Of a stretch of 59,884 nucleotides of DNA, positions 16,242-25,235 are shown piece by piece. The position numbers and the translations under genes were made by a program. The stretch lies in the NCBI GenBank assembly GCA_902776985.1, contig CACYSD010000014.1, positions 1 to 59,884 on the forward strand, in the 5' to 3' direction. Under the pieces are notes generated by a model that worked only from the letters and a program-made list of their open reading frames with translations, was not told the DNA's origin and made no database searches. Numbering within the stretch: the stretch's first letter is position 1; each line of letters begins with the position of its first letter. The DNA comes from UBA3839 sp902776985. Lineage in GTDB: Bacteria > Bacteroidota > Bacteroidia > Bacteroidales > Bacteroidaceae.

Positions 16242-18935
16242 ATGACCCTAAACTTTCGAAAATTTTTCATCGTTTTAATACTACTTCTGGCTTTTGGGTT
16301 CACCAACAGCCACAGTGCACCGGTTGAACCAGGACAATGGTTCACACTTACCCTGACCGACGGTTCCAAAGTACGTGCAGAGCTATATGGAGACGAATGG
16401 TTTACTTTCTATCTCGACTTGAACAAGACTCCCTATATCCAGATAGGACGCGACACCTATCAGCAAATAACAAACGAGCAGTTAACCAACTACTTAGCCG
16501 AAGTTCATGCTGAAGCAAGCAAACATAGAAGCAGAAGACTTGCTTCGCCTCTCCGTCAGGTAGGTATTCAAAAGGACACTAATCTGTTTCGTGGCACAAA
16601 AAAGGGACTGGTACTTCTTGTTCAGTTTCAGGATGTAAAATTCGATAATACAATTTTCCCGGAATACGGTGTTAGCAATGTCAACGCATTATATCAACGT
16701 ATAATCAACGAGAGAGGTTTTCACGCAGATTTATTCCCAGGTAGCGTAAAGGATTACTTCCTTGATCAAAGCCGAGGCGTATTCACCCTTGACTTCGACG
16801 TGGTCGGACCGTTGACGTTGAGTCAGAACCGTGCTTTCTACGGTGGAAATCGTTACAAAAAAAGCGTAGATGATTACACCCTTAACAACAAGGATGCCCG
16901 TCGCGCAACTTTTGCCTACGAATCAATTTTGGCAGCAGAGGCAGCAGGGGTAGATTTCTCCCAATACGACTGGGACGACGACGGAGAAGTTGAACAAGTA
17001 TTCATTCTCTATGCCGGACAGGGACAAGCCGATGGAGGCAGCGATGAATGTATCTGGCCACACATGGAGGACGACCTTTATAATCGGCTGGTATCAGAGA
17101 ACAGTCTTGCCGCTAGCGGCAACTACTATTATTACGATGGCAGCGAATACAAGCTATTCGAAGCAGTTGACTACAGCGCATATACAGATAAAGATAAAAA
17201 TGGTATTTCTCTTGACGGTAAATACGTCAAGGTCTATGCATGTTCACAAGAATTAGCCTCCAGAAGACAATACAATGCGCAACTTAATCAGGACGAGGTA
17301 ATCGGCACCCAAATATGTGGCATTGGTACTTTCTGCCATGAATTCAGTCACTGTTTAGGTCTTCCCGACACTTACGACACATCCAGTAAAGGACACTATG
17401 GAATGAAGCATTGGGATCTCATGGATTCCGGAAACTACAACGGGAGTAATAATGGCGCAAAAGGATATCGTCCGGCTGGCTACACAGCTTATGAACGCTG
17501 GTTCGCCGGATGGCTGACACCTACTGTGCTGGACTCACCTCAGCACATCGTAAATATGAAGCCCCTTGGCGGCACCCCTGACGAAATAAACAATTGCGGT
17601 GATGCATACATCATATATGCACGCGGCAACGACATCACAGGGGAATACTACATTTTGGAGAATCGTCAGAAAGCAAACTGGGACAAATCCCTGCCTTGGC
17701 ATGGTTTACTTATCTACCATATTGACTACGATAAAACCGCCTGGACAAATACCAGAATCAACAACACCGACCACGAACGTATGCGTATATTCCAGGCAGA
17801 AGGCAACACTGCTGGTTATCTTGAGATGGATGCTTACCCATACAATCCCGACAACTTAGTCGGTTACGTTCGAGATGAATTCGGCACAACAGCCTCGGAC
17901 ATTGTGAACACTATTAACACTCAATACAGCGACAAAGGAGTTGCACTTAACGCCACCTACAACGACGCTCTGACCGCCTCCAGCACTCCTGCTGCTATAT
18001 ATTACAATGGAGACAATACCGCTGCATTTAATGGCAATGAAATTACAGAGATAAGACCTTTCTCCGACGAAGACCACTCCGTCAGTTTCATGTTCCGCAA
18101 ACCGGCAGCAACCACAGCAGCTCACTCTCTCGCACTAGACGAGAACGTGACTGAGTCACAGTCTTACGGCAAGGAAACAGACTCTAATCTCTACACGAGC
18201 GTTACTCTCAACCGCACTTTCACGAAATTCGACACATGGAGCACCATGTGGCTGCCCTTCTCGCTAAGTTACGAGGAGTTAAAGAATGCTTTTGGCGAAA
18301 ATGTTGAGATTGCATTCTTCAATGGAGTGAATATAGATAGTGAAGGCCATCATATTGTGGATTTCACCTCACGCACCAACGGCACTCAGGCTTTCGTGCC
18401 TTTCCTTATAAAGATAAGCAGCGCAGACCATACTTCTAATCCAAGCTGTGCTGGTCCTTATACATTTAATTATGTGTCGGTCGGCAGCAGCGACAACACT
18501 CCGCAAAGCGTAAAGACTGGCGGCACGTTTGTAGGTACAACCATTAAAGGCGACATTCCTACAGGAGCATGGTTTATCAGCGACAACACCTTCTATAAGT
18601 CTGTAGGCAAATCCACCTCACGTGCATACCGAGCTTATTTCACGTTTACAGATGAAATAGACACAAGTGTAAATGTAAATGTGAAGCAGGTCAACACCCT
18701 CTATGACGACGTCTTTGAACAGGGATCATCGAAATTGGACGGAGAATATAGGGAACTTCATAATGCCACCACACGCATCGACGGCATAGAGGTGTCGCTC
18801 GATGGCCAGACTGTTCCTGCAAGCGCAACCATCTACACGCTTTCCGGCCAGCGCATAGCTTCGGGAGACAATGCCCTCCACAGCCTGCCACGCGGCATAT
18901 ACATCGTTAACGGACACAAATACATCAAGAAATAA
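16242..18935 (+). CDS. Secreted M6-family zinc metalloprotease with T9SS-like C-terminus
   Basis: An extracellular protease of the immune-inhibitor-A type. The 897-residue protein has a signal peptide (about 1-26), a pro-region, and an M6 domain (about 125-470) with the zinc motif HEFSHCLGLPD (His366, Glu367, His370, Asp376), followed by the family-typical HWDLMDSGNYNG. An Asp-rich DWDDDGEVEQVF near residue 245 looks like a calcium site. The middle C-terminal region is beta-rich. The last 60 residues (TIYTLSGQRIAS... RGIYIVNGHKYIKK) resemble a type IX sorting domain, so it is probably exported by T9SS. A 62-residue gene follows after 9 bp. Confidence 0.88.
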   Translation: MTLNFRKFFIVLILLLAFGFTNSHSAPVEPGQWFTLTLTDGSKVRAELYGDEWFTFYLDLNKTPYIQIGRDTYQQITNEQLTNYLAEVHAEASKHRSRRLASPLRQVGIQKDTNLFRGTKKGLVLLVQFQDVKFDNTIFPEYGVSNVNALYQRIINERGFHADLFPGSVKDYFLDQSRGVFTLDFDVVGPLTLSQNRAFYGGNRYKKSVDDYTLNNKDARRATFAYESILAAEAAGVDFSQYDWDDDGEVEQVFILYAGQGQADGGSDECIWPHMEDDLYNRLVSENSLAASGNYYYYDGSEYKLFEAVDYSAYTDKDKNGISLDGKYVKVYACSQELASRRQYNAQLNQDEVIGTQICGIGTFCHEFSHCLGLPDTYDTSSKGHYGMKHWDLMDSGNYNGSNNGAKGYRPAGYTAYERWFAGWLTPTVLDSPQHIVNMKPLGGTPDEINNCGDAYIIYARGNDITGEYYILENRQKANWDKSLPWHGLLIYHIDYDKTAWTNTRINNTDHERMRIFQAEGNTAGYLEMDAYPYNPDNLVGYVRDEFGTTASDIVNTINTQYSDKGVALNATYNDALTASSTPAAIYYNGDNTAAFNGNEITEIRPFSDEDHSVSFMFRKPAATTAAHSLALDENVTESQSYGKETDSNLYTSVTLNRTFTKFDTWSTMWLPFSLSYEELKNAFGENVEIAFFNGVNIDSEGHHIVDFTSRTNGTQAFVPFLIKISSADHTSNPSCAGPYTFNYVSVGSSDNTPQSVKTGGTFVGTTIKGDIPTGAWFISDNTFYKSVGKSTSRAYRAYFTFTDEIDTSVNVNVKQVNTLYDDVFEQGSSKLDGEYRELHNATTRIDGIEVSLDGQTVPASATIYTLSGQRIASGDNALHSLPRGIYIVNGHKYIKK

Positions 18936-18944
18936 CTTACCGAC

Positions 18945-19133
18945 ATGACAAAGAACTATTATATTAAGCCCTCAATGCAGGCAGTTACGATTCTCGCAGA
19001 GACACCCATTGCAGGATCTCACGACGTTCTGCAAAGCGGTGGTTCTGCAGGAGTTACCTTAAACTACGGCGGAAATGACGACTACGGTAGAGAATGTGAC
19101 ACCAAGAGCCGCAATGATGACTATGACTGGTAA
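18945..19133 (+). CDS. Small Bacteroidetes peptide, unknown function
   Basis: A 62-residue protein starting MTKNYYIKPSMQAVTI, a start shared by many short Bacteroidetes proteins of unknown function (K-x-Y-x-K-P-x-x-x-V-V/I). The C-terminal half is Gly/Asn/Asp-rich and ends in an acidic Asp-Tyr-Asp-Trp. It has no clear signal peptide. It lies 9 bp after the M6 protease gene and 27 bp before pyrE, so it is probably translated from the protease transcript. The two cannot be linked functionally from sequence alone. Confidence 0.65.
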   Translation: MTKNYYIKPSMQAVTILAETPIAGSHDVLQSGGSAGVTLNYGGNDDYGRECDTKSRNDDYDW

Positions 19134-19160
19134 ATAACTCACTAAAACAATATAAACAAC

Positions 19161-19793
19161 ATGAATCAATTAGAAAAGATTTTTGCCGAGAAACTACTGA
19201 AAATCAAGGCTATCAAGTTGCAACCCAACGACCCATTCACTTGGGCAAGCGGATGGAAGTCGCCATTCTACTGCGACAACCGCAAGACACTCTCCTTCCC
19301 TGACCTGCGTACATTCGTCAAGATTGAGCTTAGCCGACTGGTTGCCGAGGAGTTCAGCGATGCCGACGCAGTAGCAGGTGTAGCAACAGGGGCCATCGCA
19401 CAGGGAGCACTCGTTGCCGACACACTTGGCAAACCATTCGTGTATGTACGTTCAAAACCAAAGGATCACGGACTCGCCAACCTCATTGAGGGTGATTTGC
19501 AGCCAGGCATGAAGGTGGTGGTCGTAGAAGACCTTATCTCTACAGGCGGAAGCAGCCTCAAGGCCGTTGAAGCCATTCGCAACGCAGGTTGCGAGGTAGT
19601 AGGAATGGTAGCTTCATACACCTACGGATTCAGTGTTGCAGAAGAAGCTTTCCGTCAGGCAAATGTCCGCCTCGTCACTCTCACCAACTACGAGGCTGTA
19701 CTCGATGTTGCACTCGCTACTGGCTACATCACCGAAGATCAGATTCCAACCCTCAACGCATGGCGTAAAGACCCAGCAAATTGGAGGAAATAA
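19161..19793 (+). CDS. pyrE: Orotate phosphoribosyltransferase
   Basis: Converts orotate and PRPP to OMP in pyrimidine synthesis. The 210-residue protein has the PRPP-binding motif VVVVEDLISTGGSS (about 119-132), the flexible loop KPKDHG and the N-terminal WASGWKSPFYCDNR segment that contacts orotate. Length is normal. The next gene starts 1 bp after its stop, so the two are translationally close. Confidence 0.97.
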   Translation: MNQLEKIFAEKLLKIKAIKLQPNDPFTWASGWKSPFYCDNRKTLSFPDLRTFVKIELSRLVAEEFSDADAVAGVATGAIAQGALVADTLGKPFVYVRSKPKDHGLANLIEGDLQPGMKVVVVEDLISTGGSSLKAVEAIRNAGCEVVGMVASYTYGFSVAEEAFRQANVRLVTLTNYEAVLDVALATGYITEDQIPTLNAWRKDPANWRK

Positions 19794-19794
19794 T

Positions 19795-20271
19795 ATGGCA
19801 AAATACGAAAGTGGAATAAAGCAAGTTCCGTATTCACAGGAAATTGTATATGCTAAGTTGTCTGACTTGACAAATTTGGCTGCACTCAAGGACAAGATGA
19901 ACAATCCCGATGCTGCGGCAATGGCAGGACAGCAGGTTAGCGAAGAGCAGATGTCACAGGCTCGTGAAATGCTTGAGAAGATGGAGGCAACCACCGACAC
20001 TCTGAGCGTTCAGCTGCCTATGGTCGGCAACCTCGTCATCCGCATCATCGAGCGTGAAGAACCCAAACTGGTGAAGTTCGCATCAGAGAAATCACCTATT
20101 CCCATCACTCTGTGGATTCAGCTCCTTCCTACAAGTGCTGACTCCTGCAAGATGCGTGTAACTCTTGAAGCAGAACTCAACTTCATGTTCAAGGCAATGA
20201 TTGGCGGCAAACTCAAGGACGGTGTAGATAAATTCGCCGACATGCTTGCAAGCATACCCTATGGGAAGTGA
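19795..20271 (+). CDS. SRPBCC-like small cytoplasmic protein
   Basis: A 158-residue protein whose beta-alpha-beta pattern and ending (a long C-terminal helix, KDGVDKFADMLASIPYGK) suggest the SRPBCC/polyketide-cyclase helix-grip fold. In the middle it carries an extra polar helix (MAGQQVSEEQMSQAREMLEK). There is no signal peptide and no catalytic motif. The ATG at 19795 lies right after the pyrE stop and is preceded by GGAGGAAA. Co-transcription with pyrE is likely; function is unknown. Confidence 0.7.
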   Translation: MAKYESGIKQVPYSQEIVYAKLSDLTNLAALKDKMNNPDAAAMAGQQVSEEQMSQAREMLEKMEATTDTLSVQLPMVGNLVIRIIEREEPKLVKFASEKSPIPITLWIQLLPTSADSCKMRVTLEAELNFMFKAMIGGKLKDGVDKFADMLASIPYGK

Positions 20272-20273
20272 AG

Positions 20274-20368
20274 AATAACCATCCGGATGGCTTATAATTT
20301 ATAATTTAAAATTACCCACCCCTTGATATCATAGTTCTCCCCCTTGGGGGAGTTGAGAGGGTCTTTCA
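20274..20368. repeat. GC-rich palindromic element before argH
   Basis: It includes CCATCCGGATGG, an AT-rich spacer (TTATAATTTATAATTT), CCCCTTGAT, the palindrome CTCCCCCTTGGGGGAG and the end GAGAGGGTCTTT, 2 bp before the argH start codon. The same order recurs at 36630-36736. Confidence 0.7.
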
Positions 20369-20370
20369 AT

Positions 20371-21708
20371 ATGAAAAACGATAATATCTGGACGAAAAAC
20401 GTGCATATGACCGATGAGATAGAGAAATTCACCATCGGTCGTGACCGTGAAATGGATCTCTATCTGGCTAAGTACGATGTGCTTGGCAGTATGGCACATA
20501 TCACCATGCTTGAAAGCATTGGTCTGCTCACAGCTGACGAGCTGCAGCAGTTGCTTCGTGAACTGCGCACCATCTACCAGCAGGCAGAACGTGGTGAATT
20601 CGTTATCGAGGAAGGTGTTGAAGACGTCCATTCACAAGTGGAGCTTCTCCTCACCCGCCGTCTCGGTGACATAGGCAAGAAGATACACAGCGGTCGCAGC
20701 CGCAACGACCAAGTACTGGTAGACCTCAAACTGTTCACACGTGACCAGTTGCGTGAGATTGCCCAGCTCACACATCAGCTCTTCGATGCGCTCATCAGTC
20801 AAAGCGAGCGCTATAAGAACGTGCTGATGCCTGGCTACACACACCTGCAAATCGCCATGCCTTCAAGCTTCGGACTGTGGTTCGGTGCCTACGCAGAGAG
20901 TTTGGTTGACGACATGCAGTTCCTTCAGGCAGCATGGCGCATCACCAACCGCAATCCACTTGGTTCGGCAGCAGGTTACGGCAGCAGTTTTCCGCTCAAC
21001 CGCCAGATGACCACCGACCTCCTCGGTTTCGATAGCATGGACTACAATGTGGTTTATGCACAGATGGGACGCGGCAAGACAGAACGCAACGTGGCATTCG
21101 CCATGGCTACCATTGCCGGCACAGTGGCTAAGCTCGCCTTCGACGCATGTATGTTTTCCAATCAGAACTTCGGTTTCGTAAAACTGCCAGACGACTGCAC
21201 CACCGGTTCCAGCATCATGCCTCACAAGAAGAACCCTGATGTATTCGAACTTACCCGTGCAAAGTGCAATAAGCTGCAGGCACTGCCTACAACCATAACT
21301 CTCATCATGAACAATCTGCCAAGCGGTTATTTCCGTGACCTGCAGATTATCAAGGAAGCCTTCCTTCCCGCTTTCGACGAGATGAAGGACTGTCTGCGCA
21401 TGGCTACATACATCATCGAGAAGATTCGTATCAACGAGCATATCCTCGACAACCCTCTCTACGACCCTATTTTCTCTGTTGAGGAAGTCAACCGTCTCGC
21501 TGCAGAAGGCATACCTTTCCGCGACGCCTACAAGAAAGTCGGTCTCGACATCGAAGCAGGCAACTTCACTCCCAACAAGGACATCCACCACACTCACGAA
21601 GGCAGCATAGGCAACCTCTGCAACGATCGCATCACATCCCTCATGGATGCCACTATGCAAGGCTTCAACTTTGAGAAAATGGACAAAGCGATAAGTGGGT
21701 TGATATGA
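20371..21708 (+). CDS. argH: Argininosuccinate lyase
   Basis: Cleaves argininosuccinate to arginine and fumarate, the last step of arginine synthesis. From the ATG at 20371 the protein has 445 residues. It shows the fumarase/aspartase superfamily signature GSSIMPHKKNPD, the HSGRSRNDQV substrate loop and the THLQIAMPSSFG segment with the catalytic Thr-His. The start was chosen because it gives the family-typical N-terminus ending in TIGRDREMDLYLAKYD. An upstream in-frame start would translate part of a repeat. The next gene overlaps by 4 bp. Confidence 0.96.
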   Translation: MKNDNIWTKNVHMTDEIEKFTIGRDREMDLYLAKYDVLGSMAHITMLESIGLLTADELQQLLRELRTIYQQAERGEFVIEEGVEDVHSQVELLLTRRLGDIGKKIHSGRSRNDQVLVDLKLFTRDQLREIAQLTHQLFDALISQSERYKNVLMPGYTHLQIAMPSSFGLWFGAYAESLVDDMQFLQAAWRITNRNPLGSAAGYGSSFPLNRQMTTDLLGFDSMDYNVVYAQMGRGKTERNVAFAMATIAGTVAKLAFDACMFSNQNFGFVKLPDDCTTGSSIMPHKKNPDVFELTRAKCNKLQALPTTITLIMNNLPSGYFRDLQIIKEAFLPAFDEMKDCLRMATYIIEKIRINEHILDNPLYDPIFSVEEVNRLAAEGIPFRDAYKKVGLDIEAGNFTPNKDIHHTHEGSIGNLCNDRITSLMDATMQGFNFEKMDKAISGLI

Positions 21709-22676
21709 CATACAAATATTGCGGACATAGCGGAGTGCAACTCCCCCTGTTGTCATTAGGGCTGTGGCACAATTTCGGTTCTGTTGACGACTACGGCACC
21801 GCACGCGCCATGCTTCTCCGTGCCTTTGAGGCAGGCATCTGCCACTTCGACCTCGCCAATAACTACGGGCCAGAGTCAGGCAGTGCAGAAATCACTTTCG
21901 GGCGGGTGCTGCGTGAAGATCTCAGCAGTCATCGCGACGAGATGTTCATTTCCTCCAAGGCTGGTCATGACATGTGGCCTGGAGTCTATGGCACAGGTTC
22001 ATCCCGCAAGAATATCATAGCTTCCTGCGATCAGAGTCTGAAACGCTGCGGACTGGACTACTTCGACATCTTCTATAGTCACCGCTACGACGGAGTCACA
22101 CCCGTAGAGGAGACCATGCAGGCACTTATCGACCTCGTCCGTCAAGGCAAGGCTCTCTATGTCGGCATTTCCAAATACCCACCCGAAAAACAGGCACTCG
22201 CCTATCAGATTCTTCGTGACGCCCACGTGCCCTGCCTGCTCAGCCAGTACCGCCACTCTATGTTCGACCGCAAGGCACAACGCAACAACTTCCAGTTGGC
22301 AGCCGACAACGGAAGCGGCATCATTTGCTTCTCACCCTTGGCACAGGGACTACTCACAGGCAAATATAACAACGGCATTCCTGCCGGCAGCCGTGCTGCA
22401 CGCGCAAGCGGATTCCTCCAAACCTCACAGGTTACTCCCGAACGAGTGGAGGCAGCTCGCAGCCTCGCCAAGATTGCGGAACGCCGTGGTCAGAGCCTCG
22501 CACAGATGGCGCTCGCCTGGGTGCTCAGCGACACCCGCGTCACCTCCTGTATCATCGGCACCAGCAGCGTAGCGCAGCTCGACAACAACCTCGCCACGCT
22601 CAACAACCTCACCTTCACCCCAGAAGAACTCAACGAAATAGAAACAATAATAGCACCAGAGGAACTATCTTTCTAA
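21705..22676 (+). CDS. Aldo/keto reductase, YghZ (L-glyceraldehyde-3-phosphate reductase) type
   Basis: An NADPH-dependent reductase of the AKR14-like group. The 323 residues closely follow the E. coli YghZ/Gpr pattern: SLGLWHNFG, HFDLANNYGP (catalytic Asp and Tyr), SSKAGHDMWPG (Lys), DYFDIFYSHR (His), and the cofactor loop SPLAQGLLTGKY. It is translationally coupled to argH by an ATGA overlap, an unusual pairing with no metabolic link apparent. Detoxification of aldehydes is the likely role. The DNA is GC-rich relative to the flanks. Confidence 0.9.
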   Translation: MTYKYCGHSGVQLPLLSLGLWHNFGSVDDYGTARAMLLRAFEAGICHFDLANNYGPESGSAEITFGRVLREDLSSHRDEMFISSKAGHDMWPGVYGTGSSRKNIIASCDQSLKRCGLDYFDIFYSHRYDGVTPVEETMQALIDLVRQGKALYVGISKYPPEKQALAYQILRDAHVPCLLSQYRHSMFDRKAQRNNFQLAADNGSGIICFSPLAQGLLTGKYNNGIPAGSRAARASGFLQTSQVTPERVEAARSLAKIAERRGQSLAQMALAWVLSDTRVTSCIIGTSSVAQLDNNLATLNNLTFTPEELNEIETIIAPEELSF

Positions 22677-22712
22677 ATGAAGAATAATCTTTAAAACCTT
22701 CATTACATTATT

Positions 22713-23264
22713 ATGAAAACTCATAAACGATATAGACTCTTGAAAATATTCTTCATTCTGCTTTTTTCATTCTTCATTTTGGGGACAACATCTTGCTCCG
22801 ACGACATCAGCAGTATCTACTCCCACAAATACAGGGTGATGTGCGGATTCCAGGTAGTGTCATACGCTGAGTTGCAGCATGTGGTAGGCAACAACGGACA
22901 GTATTCCTCCGTGCGGCTTGTAGGCGACAAGATTGAAATGAAGAGTCAGATAAGCACCACCAAGTACAATCTCGACGCACTGAGCAAAGACTTCCAGTTC
23001 GGCTGTGCTGGTCTCATCATAGGTACTACTCAGATGGGCGACCTCCGCGCCTACGACCTCGCCTGCCCCAACTGCGACCGCAGCGACCGCCGTCTCACCC
23101 TTCGCGACGACGGCACCGCCATCTGTCCTAAATGCGAGATAGAGTACGACCTCAACTACGACGGAGTAATCACCAACCGTGGCAACGGTACCTATAGCCA
23201 TCCTCGCGGTCTCTACCGCTACCCTATCACCTACGATGGATTGAGAATTAATATTATCAATTAA
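22713..23264 (+). CDS. CxxC/CxxC metal-binding-type lipoprotein
   Basis: A 183-residue lipoprotein (lipobox TTSC, Cys28) with two Cys pairs, CPNC and CPKC, about 28 residues apart, flanking RRLTLRDDGTAI. This arrangement resembles a rubredoxin or zinc-ribbon site. It also recalls degenerate Rieske-like lipoproteins, but the His ligands of a true Rieske centre are missing. The C-terminus NGTYSHPRGLYRYPI...GLRINIIN is duplicated at nearly identical DNA level at the end of the large GH43 protein (30685-30783). Function unknown. Confidence 0.7.
   Translation: MKTHKRYRLLKIFFILLFSFFILGTTSCSDDISSIYSHKYRVMCGFQVVSYAELQHVVGNNGQYSSVRLVGDKIEMKSQISTTKYNLDALSKDFQFGCAGLIIGTTQMGDLRAYDLACPNCDRSDRRLTLRDDGTAICPKCEIEYDLNYDGVITNRGNGTYSHPRGLYRYPITYDGLRINIIN
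23171..23263. repeat. Duplicated gene-end segment (copy 1)
   Basis: About 90 bp covering the last 30 codons and stop of the CxxC lipoprotein gene. A near copy, 85-90 percent identical by eye, lies at 30685-30783 where it ends an unrelated GH43 gene in frame. Confidence 0.75.
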
Positions 23265-23265
23265 A

Positions 23266-23322
23266 AAGCCCCCTCCCAGCCTCCCCCATCATATAGGGGA
23301 GGAGGTTAACCATCCGAATGGG
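23266..23322. repeat. GC-rich palindromic element
   Basis: AGCCCCCTCCCAGCCTCCCCC, a short loop, GGGGAGGAGGTTAACCATCCGAATGG. It starts right after the stop codon of the preceding gene. Confidence 0.7.
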
Positions 23323-23393
23323 TCAAATAAGAACCTGATCTTAAGTAAATTGATAATTGTAAATTGTCCCATTATTAGACCTAACACTTTTCT

Positions 23394-24884
23394 ATGAAGA
23401 GAATTCTCATAATTATTGGCTTGGTTACCAGCATAGGAGCTAAGGCACAGACATATACCCACTACACCACCACCGAAGGGAATGAGTGGAAACAAGGCAA
23501 GGCAGTGCTTAGCAGCAAGGTGACAGCAGAACCAGTACTTACCATCACCGGAACTGAGCAGGGACATGAATTCAAGGCTTGGGGCACTTGTTTCAACGAA
23601 CTGGATCTCGATGCACTCGAGATGCTCAAACCCGAGGAGCAGGAAGAGGTGATGCGCAGACTCTTTGACCCGAACGGTGATTTGCGCTTCACCCGCGGAC
23701 GTCTCACCATGAACGCCAACGACTACAGCCGTGCATGGTATTCTTGCGACACCGTGGCAGGAGACTTCCAGCTGAAGTACTTCAACATTGAGCATGACAA
23801 GGCAAACGTCATCCGCCTCATTAAGAAAGCACAGAAGTACCAGCCTAAGATGACGTTCTGGGTGTCTCCATGGAGTCCACCTGCATGGATGAAGATCAAC
23901 AACGAATACTGCGTAGCAAGCAGCCAGTTCAACACTCAGGCAAAAGAGAAAGACTATCTGCTCTTCGACGACGGCGGTGCTCCAGATCCTAACGAAATGC
24001 AGTTCCTAGGTGAGAAGCGCGGAAAATTCCCTCGCAAACTCGCCAGTCAGAACTACATGATTCAGGACCCACGTTACCTGCAGTCCTACGCAAATATGTT
24101 CTGCAAGTTCATCGACCTCTATGCTGCAGAGAACGTTCCCATCGACATGGTGATGTACCAGAACGAAGCCTACAGCTACACTCCCTACCCTGGATGTGCT
24201 TGGACTGCAGAGGGGACCATCAAGTTCAACAAGGAATACCTTGCTCCAACACTGAAGAAACTGCACCCAAACATAAAACTCTATCTGGGCACCTTCAACA
24301 CCAATCGTCTGGATTATGTTCAGAAGATTGTTGACGGCACGAAGGATTGCGTGGAAGGTCTCGGGTTCCAGTGGGAAGGTCGTGAGAATCTGGATTCCAT
24401 GCGCCTGTGCTATCCTAACCTGCATCTCGTATCGACCGAGAGCGAATGTGGAAACGGACAGATGAACTGGCGTGCCGGTGAGCACACGTTCCACCTGCTG
24501 GCAGACTACATTGGCCGCGGATGCGACGAATACTACATCTGGAACTTCATTCTCTGTGATCAGGGCCGCAGTTCTTGGGGATGGAAGCAGAATGCGCTCA
24601 TTCAGGTGAAGTCTGCAAACCTCAGCCATCGCTATACACCGGAGTTCTACGCAGTGAAGCATTTCTCCAACCTCGTCACTCCAGGCAGCCGTATGCAGGG
24701 TTATGTGCCTCGTGAACAAACAGAGGGAATTCCTGTCATCGTGTTCCTGCGTCCTGACAAGAAATATGTTATTATCGCTGGCAACCAGACCGACGATGCT
24801 CGCACCGCAACAGTGAAAATAGGCAATAAGTTCCTCAACATGACACTTCCTGCCCACTCTTTCCACACCTACATAGCAAAGTAA
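23394..24884 (+). CDS. Secreted glycoside hydrolase family 30
   Basis: A (beta/alpha)8 glycosidase with a C-terminal beta domain, in the glucosylceramidase/beta-1,6-glucanase/beta-xylosidase group. The 496-residue protein has a signal peptide ending GAKAQ. The acid/base is Glu258 in MYQNEAY and the likely nucleophile Glu349 in STESECG. WVSPWSPPAWMK and the KHFSNLVTPGSR segment are family-typical. Substrate cannot be fixed from the sequence. A terminator follows; nearby GH43 and GH127 genes suggest a plant-polysaccharide setting, though no SusCD pair is adjacent. Confidence 0.88.
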   Translation: MKRILIIIGLVTSIGAKAQTYTHYTTTEGNEWKQGKAVLSSKVTAEPVLTITGTEQGHEFKAWGTCFNELDLDALEMLKPEEQEEVMRRLFDPNGDLRFTRGRLTMNANDYSRAWYSCDTVAGDFQLKYFNIEHDKANVIRLIKKAQKYQPKMTFWVSPWSPPAWMKINNEYCVASSQFNTQAKEKDYLLFDDGGAPDPNEMQFLGEKRGKFPRKLASQNYMIQDPRYLQSYANMFCKFIDLYAAENVPIDMVMYQNEAYSYTPYPGCAWTAEGTIKFNKEYLAPTLKKLHPNIKLYLGTFNTNRLDYVQKIVDGTKDCVEGLGFQWEGRENLDSMRLCYPNLHLVSTESECGNGQMNWRAGEHTFHLLADYIGRGCDEYYIWNFILCDQGRSSWGWKQNALIQVKSANLSHRYTPEFYAVKHFSNLVTPGSRMQGYVPREQTEGIPVIVFLRPDKKYVIIAGNQTDDARTATVKIGNKFLNMTLPAHSFHTYIAK

Positions 24885-24923
24885 ACTAATTGATTATATT
24901 GACAAAACTGACGATACATTAAA

Positions 24924-24972
24924 CAAAATAAATCCAGGAGGGTCCTTGCGGATCCTCCTGGATTTTATTTGT
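24924..24972 (+). terminator. Terminator after the GH30 gene
   Basis: AAATCCAGGAGG pairs with CCTCCTGGATTTTATTT across a loop that itself can pair (GGTCC/GGATCC), and a T-rich stretch follows. Confidence 0.78.
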
Positions 24973-25235
24973 TTCAATAATACGGGTACAAATGTTTCAA
25001 GATGGTACTTATATGATACATTTACCCCATCTGTAACTGAAAAATTAAGGTAAGGGGTTTCTTTTTCGGAACTTTGCAAAAAATTTCAAAAACAACCGAA
25101 TTATGAAAAGTCTATTCGCAATCTGTCACGTATTCTTTGCACTTAGCGCCCTGTACCTTGTATGCAGCAAAGTATTCTTTATGTTTTACTCATTGTTCTC
25201 ACTATAACCTTAACTTAACTAAACTAACTATAATT

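Noticed and set aside
20863..21804. 313-codon minus-strand reading frame opposite argH
   Set aside because: Antisense of argH and the start of the reductase gene; composition unlike a real protein.
22713..23264. True Rieske iron-sulfur protein
   Set aside because: The Cys-x-His and Cys-x-x-His ligand pairs are not present; both pairs are Cys-x-x-Cys.
24006..24866. 286-codon minus-strand reading frame opposite the GH30 gene
   Set aside because: Antisense shadow; His/Cys/Val-rich without motifs.
25103..25207. 34-residue hydrophobic small gene
   Set aside because: It lies in front of a pseudogene, has no recognisable family and no clear promoter; it may be chance.
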